In this document: positions 1-7,902 of the stretch, one piece after another
Position numbering within the stretch: position 1 is the stretch's first letter
Layout: each line of letters begins with the position of its first letter
Source of the DNA: Clostridiales bacterium UBA5446
GTDB lineage: Bacteria > Bacillota > Clostridia > Oscillospirales > Oscillospiraceae
Assembly: GCA_002427465.1 (NCBI GenBank)
Contig: DIRC01000047.1
Location: forward strand, 7,954-23,450
Direction: 5' to 3'
DNA: 15,497 nt
Notes under the pieces: model-generated
The model's database searches: none
Told to the model about the DNA's origin: nothing
What the model saw: the letters and a program-made list of their open reading frames with translations, nothing else
Position numbers and translations under genes: made by a program

Positions 1-996
1 AAGCGCTATATGCACCACTATAACTTCCCCGGCTATTCCGTGGGGGAGGCCAAGCCCCAGCGCGGCACCGGACGCCGGGAATACGGCCACGGCGCTCTGG
101 CAGAAAAGGCCCTTGAGCCCGTTCTGCCCGCGGTTGAGGACTTCCCTTATGCCATCCGCGTGGTGAGCGAGGTGCTCTCCTCCAACGGCTCCACCAGCCA
201 GGGCTCCGTCTGCGGCAGCACACTGGCCCTGATGGACGCCGGCGTTCCCATTAAGGCCCCCGTCGCGGGCATCTCCTGCGGCCTGATCCAGGACGGCGAC
301 AATTTCACCACGTTCATCGACATCCAGGGCGTGGAGGACTTCCACGGCGAAATGGACTTTAAGGTGGCCGGCACCAAGACCGGCATCACCGCCATCCAGA
401 TGGATCTGAAGAACGACGGCCTGAAGCACGAGATCATCAAAAACGCCCTCGAAATCACCCACGAAGCGCGCATTCAGATTCTGGACGAAATCATGCTGCC
501 CTGCATCCGTGAGCCGCGCAAGGAGCTGGCGAAAACCGCCCCCAAGATGATTAAAATGACCATCAACCCGGATAAAATCCGCGAGGTCATCGGTTCCGGC
601 GGCAAAGTCATCCAGAAGATCTGCGCCGACACCGGCTGCAAGATCGACATCGAAGATTCCGGCAACATCTATATCGCCTGCGAGGATATCGAGGCCTGCC
701 GGGCGGCCCGGACCACTATTGAAAACATCGTCTTCGAGCCGGTGGTGGGTCAGCTCTATTACGGCAAGGTCGTGCGCATCATCCCCATCGGCGCCTTTGT
801 CGAGCTGGCGCCCGGCAAGGACGGCATGGTCCATATCAAGGATCTGGAGTTCAAGCGTACCGAGAAGGTGGAGGATGTGCTCAACATCGGCGACATGACC
901 TGGGTCAAGGTATCCGAGGTTGACGACCGGGGCCGCGTGAACCTCTCCCGCAAGGACGCCATCAAGGAACGCGAGGCCATGGGCCTTAAGGACTGA
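1..996 (+). CDS. pnp: Polyribonucleotide nucleotidyltransferase (PNPase), 5'-truncated by the window edge
   Basis: The frame is open from base 1 (K-R-Y before the first Met), so about half of a normal ~700-residue PNPase is present. PNPase degrades RNA 3' to 5' by phosphorolysis in the cytoplasm. The visible part is the end of the second RNase PH domain, then a KH domain with the GSGGK loop (codons near 595-610), then an S1 RNA-binding domain (about 745-960). The catalytic residues equivalent to E. coli D486, D492 and K494 are present at codons 337-339, 355-357 and 361-363, in a GVED...MDFKVAGT context. The C-terminus ends soon after the S1 domain, as in compact Firmicute enzymes. A strong terminator follows at 1065. 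It is a housekeeping gene unrelated to the metabolic cluster downstream. Identity is certain; only the N-terminal half is missing. Confidence 0.98.
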   Translation, partial: KRYMHHYNFPGYSVGEAKPQRGTGRREYGHGALAEKALEPVLPAVEDFPYAIRVVSEVLSSNGSTSQGSVCGSTLALMDAGVPIKAPVAGISCGLIQDGDNFTTFIDIQGVEDFHGEMDFKVAGTKTGITAIQMDLKNDGLKHEIIKNALEITHEARIQILDEIMLPCIREPRKELAKTAPKMIKMTINPDKIREVIGSGGKVIQKICADTGCKIDIEDSGNIYIACEDIEACRAARTTIENIVFEPVVGQLYYGKVVRIIPIGAFVELAPGKDGMVHIKDLEFKRTEKVEDVLNIGDMTWVKVSEVDDRGRVNLSRKDAIKEREAMGLKD

Positions 997-1064
997 TACG
1001 CAAACCCCTTATCGAATAAAAACCGGCGAAGCCCAAGATTAGGGCTCTGAAAAGTTTAGCGAAA

Positions 1065-1103
1065 CGGCGTGACGGGCTGCGGCCTGTCACGCCGCTTCTT
1101 TTG
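1065..1103 (+). terminator. Rho-independent terminator of pnp
   Basis: A 13-bp stem (1065-1077 pairing with 1082-1094, with one G-U pair) closes a TGCG tetraloop. It is followed by a T-rich tract, CTTCTTTT, at 1095-1102. It lies 70 bases after the pnp stop codon. A small 5-bp stem (1030-1034 with 1042-1046) lies between the stop codon and the terminator and has no evident role. Confidence 0.85.
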
Positions 1104-1109
1104 CCGGGG

Positions 1110-1137
1110 TTTTGCGCCCGGAGCCGGGCCTGCAAAA
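1110..1137. other. Second hairpin between pnp and the SLH gene
   Basis: TTTTGC (1110-1115) can pair with GCAAAA (1132-1137) around an inner GCCC/GGGC stem (1116-1119 with 1126-1129), with two unpaired bases on the 3' side. A T-flanked stem with A's on the other side resembles a weak bidirectional terminator, but no U-tract follows on the plus strand. It could be a backup to the pnp terminator or have no function. Confidence 0.35.
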
Positions 1138-1163
1138 TGGGACTGGGAAAAGCTTGCATCACA

Positions 1164-1172
1164 TGGTATGAT
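1164..1172 (+). promoter_or_regulatory. Candidate extended -10 promoter for the SLH/GH18 gene
   Basis: TGGTATGAT fits an extended -10 element (TGN + TATGAT, 5 of 6 matches to TATAAT). It sits 51 bases before the start codon. The hexamer 17 bases upstream (TGGGAA, 1144-1149) is a poor -35, which is acceptable for an extended -10 promoter. The only competing -10-like string is TATAAA at 1192-1197, which has no partner -35. Confidence 0.4.
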
Positions 1173-1223
1173 AACGGCATTAGGTTTGGTTTATAAATTT
1201 GAGGTCATGCTTTGGAGGTGCTT

Positions 1224-2924
1224 ATGAAAAAACGGATCATATGTTTTTTAGCAGCAATCTTTTTATTTGCAAATTATTTTCCGGTTTTGGCCGCCGGCCC
1301 AGACTATTCGGATGTGCCATCAGACCATTGGGCTGCCGGATATATCAGCGAGGCAACCCAACTGGGTGTAATAAACGGCGTCGGGAACGGGCTTTTCGGA
1401 GTCGGCCAAAATGTGACGCGGGCGCAATTTGCGGCCATGCTTGTGCGGCTCTTTGACTGGGAAACCGCGTCGCCCGAAACGCCAAGCTTTTCTGATAACC
1501 GGGATACGGGCGCGTGGTATTATTCGGCGGTGGAGACCGCTGTGGCAAACGGCGCGGTTTTAACGGAAACCTCCGCCTTCAGGCCAAACGACAGCATCAC
1601 GCGGGAAGATATGGCCGTCATGCTGGTACGTGCTCTCGGCTATGACTGGCTTGCCCCCAGCGCCGCCGGTTACGGGGTGCCTTTTACGGACGTGGCAGAC
1701 CATATCGGATACATCACGATCGCATACAACTTCGGAATCATTAACGGAATGACTAATACCACATTCGAGCCGAACGGCTTCGCCACCAGAGAACAGGCGG
1801 CGGCCATGATGATCCGCCTGCATGACAAATACAGCGCCCGGATTGACTGGCTGCACGCGTTTTATGCGATATCCTCGTTTTCGCAGTCCGCCGCCATTGC
1901 CGATCTGGACGCGCTTTCGTTCGGCTGGAGCAAGCTCCAGTACACGGCGGATAACGGCGTATTTCTGAATACAACCACGTCGGACGGCAATGAATTTTAC
2001 ATTCCGTCTGGCTACGGCTCTGCGGTGCAGATTGCGCAAAACAGCAGCGTCCCAACAAATCTCAATGTCTACATGAGTACGTCCCAGACTGTGAAAAAAA
2101 CCGACGGCGCCGGCTCGGACGTCTGCCGGGAAATTCTGTTAAGCGCCGATAACCGCACCGAGGCCATAGCTCAGATCACGTCGCGGCTGAAAGAAAATCC
2201 ATTTTTCTCCGGCGTCACGATTGATTTTGAAGGGATGTACGGCGAGGATTTGAAAGCGGGCCTGACCGCGTTTTTAAAGGAGCTGCGCACTGTAACGGAC
2301 AAGCTGGGAAAAACCGTTTATGTCTGCGTCCCGCCCGCCACGTCCGACGGCCAGTACTATGACGCCTATGACTACAGGGCCATTGGGGAATACAGCGATA
2401 AGGTCATTTTAATGGCGCACGATTATCAGGCGACCAGCATGCCGCCCGATCTGATGGACGCCGGCTTTACAACAACTCCGCTTACGCCGATCGGCGAGGT
2501 ATACTACGCGCTTAAGGCCATTACCGACCCGGACACGGGTGTCCGGGATACGGATAAGCTCGCGCTGGCCGTCAGCTTTAACACCGAGCAGTGGCAATTG
2601 CGGGACGGCAAGGTAATTAACTCAACGCCTTACCATCCGGATACAGGGAGTGTTTATCAGCGGCTTATTGAGCCCGGAACAACCCAGCACTATTCAAAAC
2701 TGTACCAAAATCCCTACATAATCTTTTATAAAAACAGCGACAACACGCAAAATGTGCTCTGGTATGAGGATGAACGCAGCATAGCGGCAAAAATTGACCT
2801 GGCGCGCATGTTCGGCATTAACGGCGTTTCTGTTTGGCGTCTCGGACTGATCCCGGATTACGGCGATCCCCCGGGCCGTGATCTGAATTACAACGTGCTC
2901 GACTGCATCATGAGCAAAAGATAA
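1224..2924 (+). CDS. Secreted S-layer-homology protein with a GH18 (YaaH/SleL-like) glycosidase domain
   Basis: This 566-residue exported protein has an N-terminal signal peptide (MKKR, then a hydrophobic run to VLAA near residue 24). Three SLH repeats follow at about 27-80, 88-140 and 152-195; such repeats bind secondary cell-wall polymer. A glycoside hydrolase 18 barrel occupies about 200-550. The GH18 signature is degenerate but functional-looking: GVTIDFEG at 330-337, with D334 and the proton donor E336 in place. The motif VSVWRLG near the C-terminus is typical of the last barrel strand in the spore-cortex/cell-wall GH18 branch. A peptidoglycan N-acetylglucosaminidase role is inferred. 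An in-frame TTG at 1212 exists, but GGAGG at 1214-1218 is spaced 5 bases before the ATG at 1224, which decides the start. The gene is monocistronic and convergent with the next gene. Confidence 0.9.
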   Translation: MKKRIICFLAAIFLFANYFPVLAAGPDYSDVPSDHWAAGYISEATQLGVINGVGNGLFGVGQNVTRAQFAAMLVRLFDWETASPETPSFSDNRDTGAWYYSAVETAVANGAVLTETSAFRPNDSITREDMAVMLVRALGYDWLAPSAAGYGVPFTDVADHIGYITIAYNFGIINGMTNTTFEPNGFATREQAAAMMIRLHDKYSARIDWLHAFYAISSFSQSAAIADLDALSFGWSKLQYTADNGVFLNTTTSDGNEFYIPSGYGSAVQIAQNSSVPTNLNVYMSTSQTVKKTDGAGSDVCREILLSADNRTEAIAQITSRLKENPFFSGVTIDFEGMYGEDLKAGLTAFLKELRTVTDKLGKTVYVCVPPATSDGQYYDAYDYRAIGEYSDKVILMAHDYQATSMPPDLMDAGFTTTPLTPIGEVYYALKAITDPDTGVRDTDKLALAVSFNTEQWQLRDGKVINSTPYHPDTGSVYQRLIEPGTTQHYSKLYQNPYIIFYKNSDNTQNVLWYEDERSIAAKIDLARMFGINGVSVWRLGLIPDYGDPPGRDLNYNVLDCIMSKR

Positions 2925-2945
2925 GCCGCCCGCCGGGTTCTTATT

Positions 2946-3653
2946 TTAAAGCGCGGCCTCAAATACCGGATGCGCCCGGTCTACCATGCCCACTGCGGTT
3001 TTCGCGCCGAAATACCCCTCGATGGCCACCGCCAGCTCGGCTCTGGCATCCAGAACCTCCCTGAGATTAACATTGATAAAGCCGTCGATGGGGAACAGCA
3101 GATCCCTGGTATCCGACGTGATTTTTCCAATCTCGCTCTGCCGCCAGGTCCACCGGCGCGTACGCACCTGGCCGTCGGAAACATAGACAATTTCCCCCGG
3201 CTCCGGCAGCTCCGCCTCCGTCCCGCCGAATGGAATAAACGTATCCCCGGCTCTCGCGGGGCGCACCTCCAGCGCCCGCGCAACGGTTCCCATGTCGTGA
3301 GCGCCGATGGGAAGCTGATATTTCAGCGAAACGGCGTTCCCCAGATCCACCACGGGGCTGATGTGAGGAAATCCTTTTCCCTTGGCAATTCTTGTCATCA
3401 GCGCTTCAATGGCGCACATAAACTTATTCGGGTTTATTCCCAGAACCCTGAACGCTTCCCGGTACGGCAGAATTTCCGGCGCTTCTTTCACCTTAATCTG
3501 CGCGAACTTGCCTTCGCAGAGGGCAATACTTTCCGCCAGCAGGGCTTCTATCTCCGGATAAACGGAGGCATTGTCCACCCCCCTGACGGCCACCACGCCG
3601 AAGCATGCCTCGGGCAGCAGGTCAAACACCTCTTGATGTACCTCAAATCTCAT
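2946..3653 (-). CDS. B3/4 (PheRS beta editing-like) domain protein
   Basis: This 235-residue soluble protein consists almost wholly of a B3/4 domain, the tRNA-editing module found in the phenylalanyl-tRNA synthetase beta subunit. The recognisable core runs from YREAFRVLGINPNKF through VVDLGNAVSLKYQLPIGAHD. Stand-alone members are common in Firmicutes and are usually annotated only by domain; hydrolysis of a mischarged aminoacyl-tRNA or a similar ligand is possible but unproven. An upstream in-frame ATG at 3683 would place the ribosome binding site inside the coding region. The ATG at 3653 is preceded by AGGAG at 9 bases and is preferred. Its 3' end lies only 21 bases from the stop of the SLH gene, with no clear terminator between them. 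It has its own promoter and no operon partner. Confidence 0.85.
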   Translation of the reverse strand: MRFEVHQEVFDLLPEACFGVVAVRGVDNASVYPEIEALLAESIALCEGKFAQIKVKEAPEILPYREAFRVLGINPNKFMCAIEALMTRIAKGKGFPHISPVVDLGNAVSLKYQLPIGAHDMGTVARALEVRPARAGDTFIPFGGTEAELPEPGEIVYVSDGQVRTRRWTWRQSEIGKITSDTRDLLFPIDGFINVNLREVLDARAELAVAIEGYFGAKTAVGMVDRAHPVFEAAL

Positions 3654-3709
3654 CCAATGCTTCTCCTTTATTCCGGGCCGCAAGACCAGCCTCTTCCCAT
3701 AATGCTGCG

Positions 3710-3738
3710 ATTATAGCACCGTTACGCCCCCCCGTCGA
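3710..3738 (-). promoter_or_regulatory. Sigma-A-type promoter of the B3/4 gene
   Basis: Reading the minus strand, TCGACG (3733-3738, 4 of 6 matches to the -35) is followed after exactly 17 bases by a perfect TATAAT (3710-3715). This lies about 57 bases before the B3/4 start codon. Confidence 0.65.
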
Positions 3739-3772
3739 GGGATTAAATGCAATTTCGAACCGCTAATCCTTC

Positions 3773-3788
3773 AAAATGAATTCGTTTT
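3773..3788. promoter_or_regulatory. Palindrome upstream of the CoA-transferase gene
   Basis: AAAATGAATTCGTTTT is a 16-base palindrome (one G-T pair) centred on GAATTC. It lies 74 bases before the CoA-transferase start. A wider CGCTAA/TTAGCG inverted repeat (3761-3766 with 3787-3792) overlaps it. I could not find a convincing -35/-10 pair for the CoA-transferase in this 208-base gap. An operator is plausible, but the AT-rich palindrome may also be chance. Confidence 0.3.
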
Positions 3789-3861
3789 AGCGCATTTCCC
3801 CTTTTAAGGTGCTGTGAGGCGGCAAAAATCATCTGAAAGCAGCAATATCAGGAGGGATAAA

Positions 3862-5196
3862 ATGGACTACGCAAACCAGTACAGAAACAAACTCAGGACA
3901 CCGGAGGAAGCCGTCAAGGCCGTCAAAAACGGCGATTGGGTCGAGTATCCGTCCGGCACGGATTTCCCGGTGCTCTGCGACGCCGCTTTAGCTAAGCGCC
4001 GCGATGAGCTGACCGACGTCAAGGTCCGCGGCCAAGTCATCTACGGCCCGATACAGGTCGTCGAATGCGACCCCGAACAGGAGCACTTTATCTATTCAAG
4101 CTGGCACTGCTCCGGTTACGAGCGCAGCCTCTGCGACAGGGGCCTCTGCTTCTATCAGCCCATGATCTTCCGCAACATCTATTGGTATTACCGCAATTTC
4201 CTGAAGGTCAACGTGGCCTTCGCCTGCGTAGCCCCCATGGACAAGCATGGCTATTTCAACTGCTCCGTGGCCTCCGGCCTGGTTCGGGCGGGCCTGGACG
4301 TGGCCGATGTGGTCGTTCTGGAGGTCAATGAGAATATGCCCAGAATCTGCGGCGGTTCCGGCGAATCCATCCACATCTCGGATGTGGATTTCATCGTGGA
4401 GGGCAAGCATGACCCCATGGTGCAGATCAAGGCAAAGACGCCGACGGAAACAGACGTTAAGATCGCGGAGAACATCATCCCCTATATTTCAAACGGTTCC
4501 ACCCTCCAGCTTGGCATCGGCGGAATTCCCGACGCCCTGGGCCAGATTCTTGCAAACTCCGATCTGAAGGATCTGGGAATGCATACCGAAATGTGCACCG
4601 ACGCTTACCTGGCGCTTTACAACGCCGGCAAGCTGACCAACGCCAAAAAGAGCATTCACAACGGCAGGGGCGTCATGGGCTTTGCCGTGGGCACCCAGCC
4701 CCTTTATGACTGGCTGGACAACAACCCGGGCTTTGTGACCTACCCCGTGGATTACGTCAATTCCCCCGATGTCATCGGGCAGATAGACAATTTCGTGTCC
4801 CTGAACGGCTGCGTATCCATTGACCTTTACGGCCAGGTCTGTTCGGAGAGCGCGGGCACCCGGCATATCAGCGGAACTGGCGGGCAGCTGGACTTCGTTA
4901 CCGGCGCGGCCATGTCCGGGGGCGGGAAATCCTTTCTCTGCACCGCCTCCACCTTCACCGACAAATCCGGCAAAACCCATTCCCGGATCGTCCCGTTCTT
5001 CAACGGCGATATCGTCACCGTCCCCCGGTCTCAGGCGTATTATATCGCCACGGAGCACGGCGTGGTCAACCTGGCCGGCAGAACCTCCTGGGAGCGCGCC
5101 GAGATGCTCATCTCCGTGGCCGCCCCCGAATTCCGGGATGACCTGATCCGGGCGGCTCAGGAACAGCGCATCTGGAGAAAATCCAACAAAAGATAA
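3862..5196 (+). CDS. Acyl-CoA:acetate CoA-transferase, butyryl-/4-hydroxybutyryl-CoA transferase family
   Basis: This 444-residue cytosolic enzyme of the acetyl-CoA hydrolase/transferase family moves CoA between a short-chain acyl-CoA and acetate through a glutamyl-CoA intermediate. The catalytic Glu is E243 in GMHTEM, followed by DAYLALYNAGKLTN as in clostridial butyryl-CoA:acetate CoA-transferases. The oxyanion/CoA-binding region QLGIGGIPDAL (near 217-227) and the SAGTRHISGTGGQLDFVTGA region are intact, and the length is normal. The true start is the ATG at 3862, with AGGAGGG just upstream; an in-frame GTG at 3814 lacks one. Butyryl-CoA is the family default. The neighbouring 2-oxoacid oxidoreductases make isobutyryl-, isovaleryl- or arylacetyl-CoA equally plausible substrates here (inference). 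It ends at a terminator shared with the convergent VOR operon. Confidence 0.9.
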   Translation: MDYANQYRNKLRTPEEAVKAVKNGDWVEYPSGTDFPVLCDAALAKRRDELTDVKVRGQVIYGPIQVVECDPEQEHFIYSSWHCSGYERSLCDRGLCFYQPMIFRNIYWYYRNFLKVNVAFACVAPMDKHGYFNCSVASGLVRAGLDVADVVVLEVNENMPRICGGSGESIHISDVDFIVEGKHDPMVQIKAKTPTETDVKIAENIIPYISNGSTLQLGIGGIPDALGQILANSDLKDLGMHTEMCTDAYLALYNAGKLTNAKKSIHNGRGVMGFAVGTQPLYDWLDNNPGFVTYPVDYVNSPDVIGQIDNFVSLNGCVSIDLYGQVCSESAGTRHISGTGGQLDFVTGAAMSGGGKSFLCTASTFTDKSGKTHSRIVPFFNGDIVTVPRSQAYYIATEHGVVNLAGRTSWERAEMLISVAAPEFRDDLIRAAQEQRIWRKSNKR

Positions 5197-5211
5197 CACC
5201 CGTAATCTAAA

Positions 5212-5246
5212 AAATGTCCGGCGCCTGCATTAGGCGCCGGACATTT
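5212..5246. terminator. Bidirectional terminator between the CoA-transferase and VOR operons
   Basis: A perfect 14-bp inverted repeat (5212-5225 with 5233-5246) closes a 7-base loop. Its GC-rich core is flanked by A's on the left and T's on the right. Read on the minus strand, the stem is followed by about six T's, a strong terminator for the VOR operon. On the plus strand only three T's follow, so termination of the CoA-transferase relies mainly on stem strength. Confidence 0.88.
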
Positions 5247-5262
5247 CGCATGAGCCGTTCTT

Positions 5263-5817
5263 TCAGTTTTTCCTGGCGGCCTCGCCTATTTCCAACCCCC
5301 GGCGGAAAGCCGCCTCATTGACCGGATTCAGCTCGGGGCGCTTGGCCCCCAGCTTTTTAAACACAGTCTGAAGCACATTTTCCGCAGGCAGAACGCCGGT
5401 ATAGCCAATGATCGCGCCGATCATAACGATATTCAGCACCTTTGGATTGCCCAGCTCATAGGCGATGCTTCCCGCATCCACCGAAACCACGTTCACATCT
5501 TCCCTTTCCGGACCGGCGGTGACGACGGAACTGTTCACGAATATGGCGCCGCCGGACACCACCGCATTGCGGAAGCGCACCATCGACGGATCGTTCAGCG
5601 CCACCAGATAATCGGCTTTTTCAACCTTTGGGGCGCCCACTGGCTCATCGGAAATCACTACGTAGCAGTTGGCCGTCCCCCCGCGCATCTCCGCGCCGTA
5701 AGACGGGAAAAAGGTGACGTATTTATCAGTGGTTTCGCATGCGGTATAGCAAAGAAGCTGCCCGGCGACCATAACGCCCTGTCCGCCAAATCCGGCTATG
5801 ATAAAGGATTTTTCCAT
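5263..5817 (-). CDS. 2-oxoacid:ferredoxin oxidoreductase gamma subunit (VOR type)
   Basis: This 184-residue subunit is the gamma chain of a four-subunit 2-oxoacid:ferredoxin oxidoreductase, the domain that contributes to the CoA-binding face. It has GFGGQG at residues 9-14 and SYGAEMRGG at 39-47, both hallmarks of the family, and the length is normal. It is the last gene of the minus-strand operon. Its ribosome binding site (AGGAGGG) overlaps the stop of the beta gene, so translation is probably coupled. It is a paralogue of IorB (12914-13492), but the two differ: this one carries SYGAEMRGG where IorB carries SEIHGMSQRGG. The specific substrate cannot be read from this chain. Confidence 0.93.
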   Translation of the reverse strand: MEKSFIIAGFGGQGVMVAGQLLCYTACETTDKYVTFFPSYGAEMRGGTANCYVVISDEPVGAPKVEKADYLVALNDPSMVRFRNAVVSGGAIFVNSSVVTAGPEREDVNVVSVDAGSIAYELGNPKVLNIVMIGAIIGYTGVLPAENVLQTVFKKLGAKRPELNPVNEAAFRRGLEIGEAARKN

Positions 5818-5826
5818 AACTCCCTC

Positions 5827-6564
5827 CTATTTCGCCCGGAATTCGCCCAGGGGAAATTCCTTCAAAACGGTATCATGGACATAATCGAGGGATTCCAGCG
5901 GCGACATGCCCCAGTTTGTCGGGCAGTTGGACACAATCTCCACAAAGGAGAAGCCCTTTCCCGCCAGCTGATATTCAAATGCCTTTTTGATCGCGGCCTT
6001 TGCCTTGCGGGTGTTGGTCACGTCGGCGCAGGTAACCCTGGCAATATACGCCGGCGCTTCAAGCTGGCTGAGCAGTTCGCACATATGCAGGGGATAACCG
6101 TGTTCCTCCGGCTGCCGGCCATATGGGGACGTGGTGGTTTTCGCGCCTATCAGAGTGGTGGGCGCCAGCTGCCCGCCGGTCATGCCGTAGGTGCCGTTGT
6201 TGACGAAGACAACGGAAAAATTCTCGCCCCGATTGGCGGCGGACATCGTCTCGGCAAGGCCGATGGCGGCCAAATCGCCATCGCCCTGATACGTGAACAC
6301 CAGAGTCTCCGGGCTGCAGCGCTTGAGGGCGCTGGCCACCGCGCAGGCCCGGCCGTGAGGCGAGCTGATCGTATCGAAATCAAAATACGTGATGGCCAGG
6401 CCGCAGCAGCCGACCCCCTGCACATAGCAGGCATTATCCACAGCCTTCAGTTCGTCCAGCACCTCGCAGATAAGCTTTGACACGCTGGAATGCATGCAGC
6501 CCGGACAGAAACCGGTAACGGCGCCCTCAAAAATCCCCGAGGGCCGGGCATATACTTTTTTCAT
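5827..6564 (-). CDS. 2-oxoacid:ferredoxin oxidoreductase beta subunit (thiamine diphosphate-binding)
   Basis: This 245-residue chain binds thiamine diphosphate and the proximal cluster. It shows FCPGC at 19-23 and GVGCCG at 50-55, which supply cluster-ligand cysteines. SSPHGRA follows at 67-73. The diphosphate/Mg motif starts at GDGDLAAIG (94-102) and closes with NNGTYGMTGGQ (122-132). The enzyme oxidatively decarboxylates a 2-oxo acid to acyl-CoA, CO2 and reduced ferredoxin. It starts 12 bases after the alpha stop with a GGGGGA ribosome binding site. The order delta-alpha-beta-gamma is the usual bacterial KOR/VOR arrangement. KOR (2-oxoglutarate) activity is the alternative; the VorB-like alpha subunit favours branched-chain 2-oxo acids. 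Confidence 0.93.
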   Translation of the reverse strand: MKKVYARPSGIFEGAVTGFCPGCMHSSVSKLICEVLDELKAVDNACYVQGVGCCGLAITYFDFDTISSPHGRACAVASALKRCSPETLVFTYQGDGDLAAIGLAETMSAANRGENFSVVFVNNGTYGMTGGQLAPTTLIGAKTTTSPYGRQPEEHGYPLHMCELLSQLEAPAYIARVTCADVTNTRKAKAAIKKAFEYQLAGKGFSFVEIVSNCPTNWGMSPLESLDYVHDTVLKEFPLGEFRAK

Positions 6565-6576
6565 GTTCCGTCCCCC

Positions 6577-7662
6577 TTACCTTTCGCCGTACAGCTCGCG
6601 GGCTGCCGTTATGATGGTGTCCCGGTCAAGGATCTCTCCGCCGGAGGACAATGCCGTTCCGATTTTTGCCCGGCCCCTTATAACGTTTTTCACGTCTTCG
6701 GTAAATTGGGCGGGTATCGCCATCTCCGCGCAGAGCACGCCCCGCAATTTCCCGAAATCCAGGACTTCATAGGCCTGCCCGGGGAAGGGGTAGACCTTCA
6801 CGGGCCTGATCAGCCCCACCTTATACCCCTCTTTCCGGAGAACGCCCACCGCCGACTTGGCAATACGCGCGGATATGCCGTAAGCCGTGATAATCATCTC
6901 CGCATCCTCCGTCATGTACGCCTCCCATTCGGCCTCCGAGGTTTTCCACTGCTCATACATCTTTGCGTCGCGCCGGTTAAGGTCCTCCTGCTTAATGCGG
7001 CTGTCCAGTCCGGGCCCGCAAATAATCTTATGCTGAGGCCCGCCCTTTTTGCCCACGGCTGCCCAGGTCTTGGCCGCCCGAACGTCCCGTATCGCCTCCT
7101 CGGTCATCGGCTCTGGCAGACGCACCGGCTCCATCATCGTTCCGGTGAAGCCGTCCAGCAGCAGCAGGACGGGATGCCTGTACTTATCGGCAAGGTCAAA
7201 GGCCCGCCAGGTCAGATCCACCGCCTCCTGCAGCGAGCTGGGCGCCAGCACCAGCATCCTGAACCCGCCGTTGCCCGAGGCTTTCGTGGCCTGATTGTAA
7301 TCCTGCTGGGCGGGCTGGATCGAACCGATCCCCGGGCCGCCCCGCTGGAAATTTGCAATTACCACGGGAAGGCTCGCCCCGGCCATAAATGAAATCGCCT
7401 CGCTCTTCAGCGAGATGCCGCAGCTGGAGGACGAGGTCATGGACCGGACTCCCGCCGCCGCCGCGCCGTATGCCATGTTGGCGGAGGCCACCTCGCTCTC
7501 CCCCTGGATAAATACCCCTCCCACCTGGGGCATGCGCCGGGCAAAATACTCCGGAACATCATTCTGCGGGGTGATCGGATAGCCTGCAAAAAACCGGCAG
7601 CCGGCGCGCACCGCGGCCTCGGCCACGGCTTCGCAGCCTTTCATAAAAACTTTTTCCGCCAT
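6577..7662 (-). CDS. vorB: 2-oxoacid:ferredoxin oxidoreductase alpha subunit, VorB-like
   Basis: This 361-residue alpha chain has the pyrimidine-binding fold of the thiamine-dependent oxidoreductases. GYPITPQND (27-35), the GESE patch (54-57), TSSSS with GISL (77-85) and RGGPGIG (107-113) mark the VorB (3-methyl-2-oxobutanoate dehydrogenase) branch. So does the C-terminal TAYGISARIAKSAV segment. The expected reaction is oxidation of valine/leucine/isoleucine-derived 2-oxo acids to isobutyryl-, isovaleryl- or 2-methylbutyryl-CoA. One oddity is TSSSSCGIS: as I recall the family, the residue after the serine run is normally Pro, here Cys. The start is fixed by GGGAGG upstream and a 4-base gap to the delta stop. 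Substrate assignment is by family resemblance only. Confidence 0.88.
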   Translation of the reverse strand: MAEKVFMKGCEAVAEAAVRAGCRFFAGYPITPQNDVPEYFARRMPQVGGVFIQGESEVASANMAYGAAAAGVRSMTSSSSCGISLKSEAISFMAGASLPVVIANFQRGGPGIGSIQPAQQDYNQATKASGNGGFRMLVLAPSSLQEAVDLTWRAFDLADKYRHPVLLLLDGFTGTMMEPVRLPEPMTEEAIRDVRAAKTWAAVGKKGGPQHKIICGPGLDSRIKQEDLNRRDAKMYEQWKTSEAEWEAYMTEDAEMIITAYGISARIAKSAVGVLRKEGYKVGLIRPVKVYPFPGQAYEVLDFGKLRGVLCAEMAIPAQFTEDVKNVIRGRAKIGTALSSGGEILDRDTIITAARELYGER

Positions 7663-7666
7663 CCTG

Positions 7667-7885
7667 TCATGCCTCCCTGTAAACCGTTATCGCCGCGTCG
7701 GGACAAATCGTCGCGCACATGGCGCAGCCGATGCAGTCGTCCGGATTTACCGGCACCGCATATTGATATCCCTTGGAATTTACCGCGCTGGTTGTTTCAA
7801 GAACCTTCTTGGGACAGACCTCAATACAGAAACGGCAGCTTTTGCAGGCCTCGGCATAAATTTCCACCCTGCCCTTTTTTGCCAT
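7667..7885 (-). CDS. 2-oxoacid:ferredoxin oxidoreductase delta subunit, 2x[4Fe-4S] ferredoxin
   Basis: This 72-residue ferredoxin-like subunit carries electrons from the catalytic dimer to free ferredoxin. It has two complete CX2CX2CX3CP cluster motifs: C14-C17-C20-C24 and C51-C54-C57-C61. An insert of about 26 residues, including VNSKGYQYAVPVNPDD, separates them and is usual for KorD/VorD chains. AAGGAG lies 9 bases before the ATG at 7885. It ends 4 bases before the alpha start, so the genes are tightly coupled. Its start codon is 17 bases after the ATPase stop. Confidence 0.93.
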   Translation of the reverse strand: MAKKGRVEIYAEACKSCRFCIEVCPKKVLETTSAVNSKGYQYAVPVNPDDCIGCAMCATICPDAAITVYREA

Positions 7886-7902
7886 CCAAATTCACTCCTT
7901 TT

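Noticed and set aside
2925..2945. Terminator between the convergent SLH and B3/4 genes
   Set aside because: Only 21 bases are available. The CCCG/CGGG bases are too close to form a stem and no U-tract follows a hairpin.
2970..3716. 248-codon plus-strand frame opposite the B3/4 gene
   Set aside because: The minus-strand frame carries a recognisable domain, a TATAAT promoter and a ribosome binding site; this one has none.
4489..5199. 236-codon minus-strand frame opposite the CoA-transferase
   Set aside because: It is a shadow frame. The plus strand has the catalytic Glu and family motifs over the same bases.
6490..7392. 300-codon plus-strand frame over the VOR alpha and beta genes
   Set aside because: It spans two conserved genes and their junction on the other strand and has no ribosome binding site or recognisable motif.
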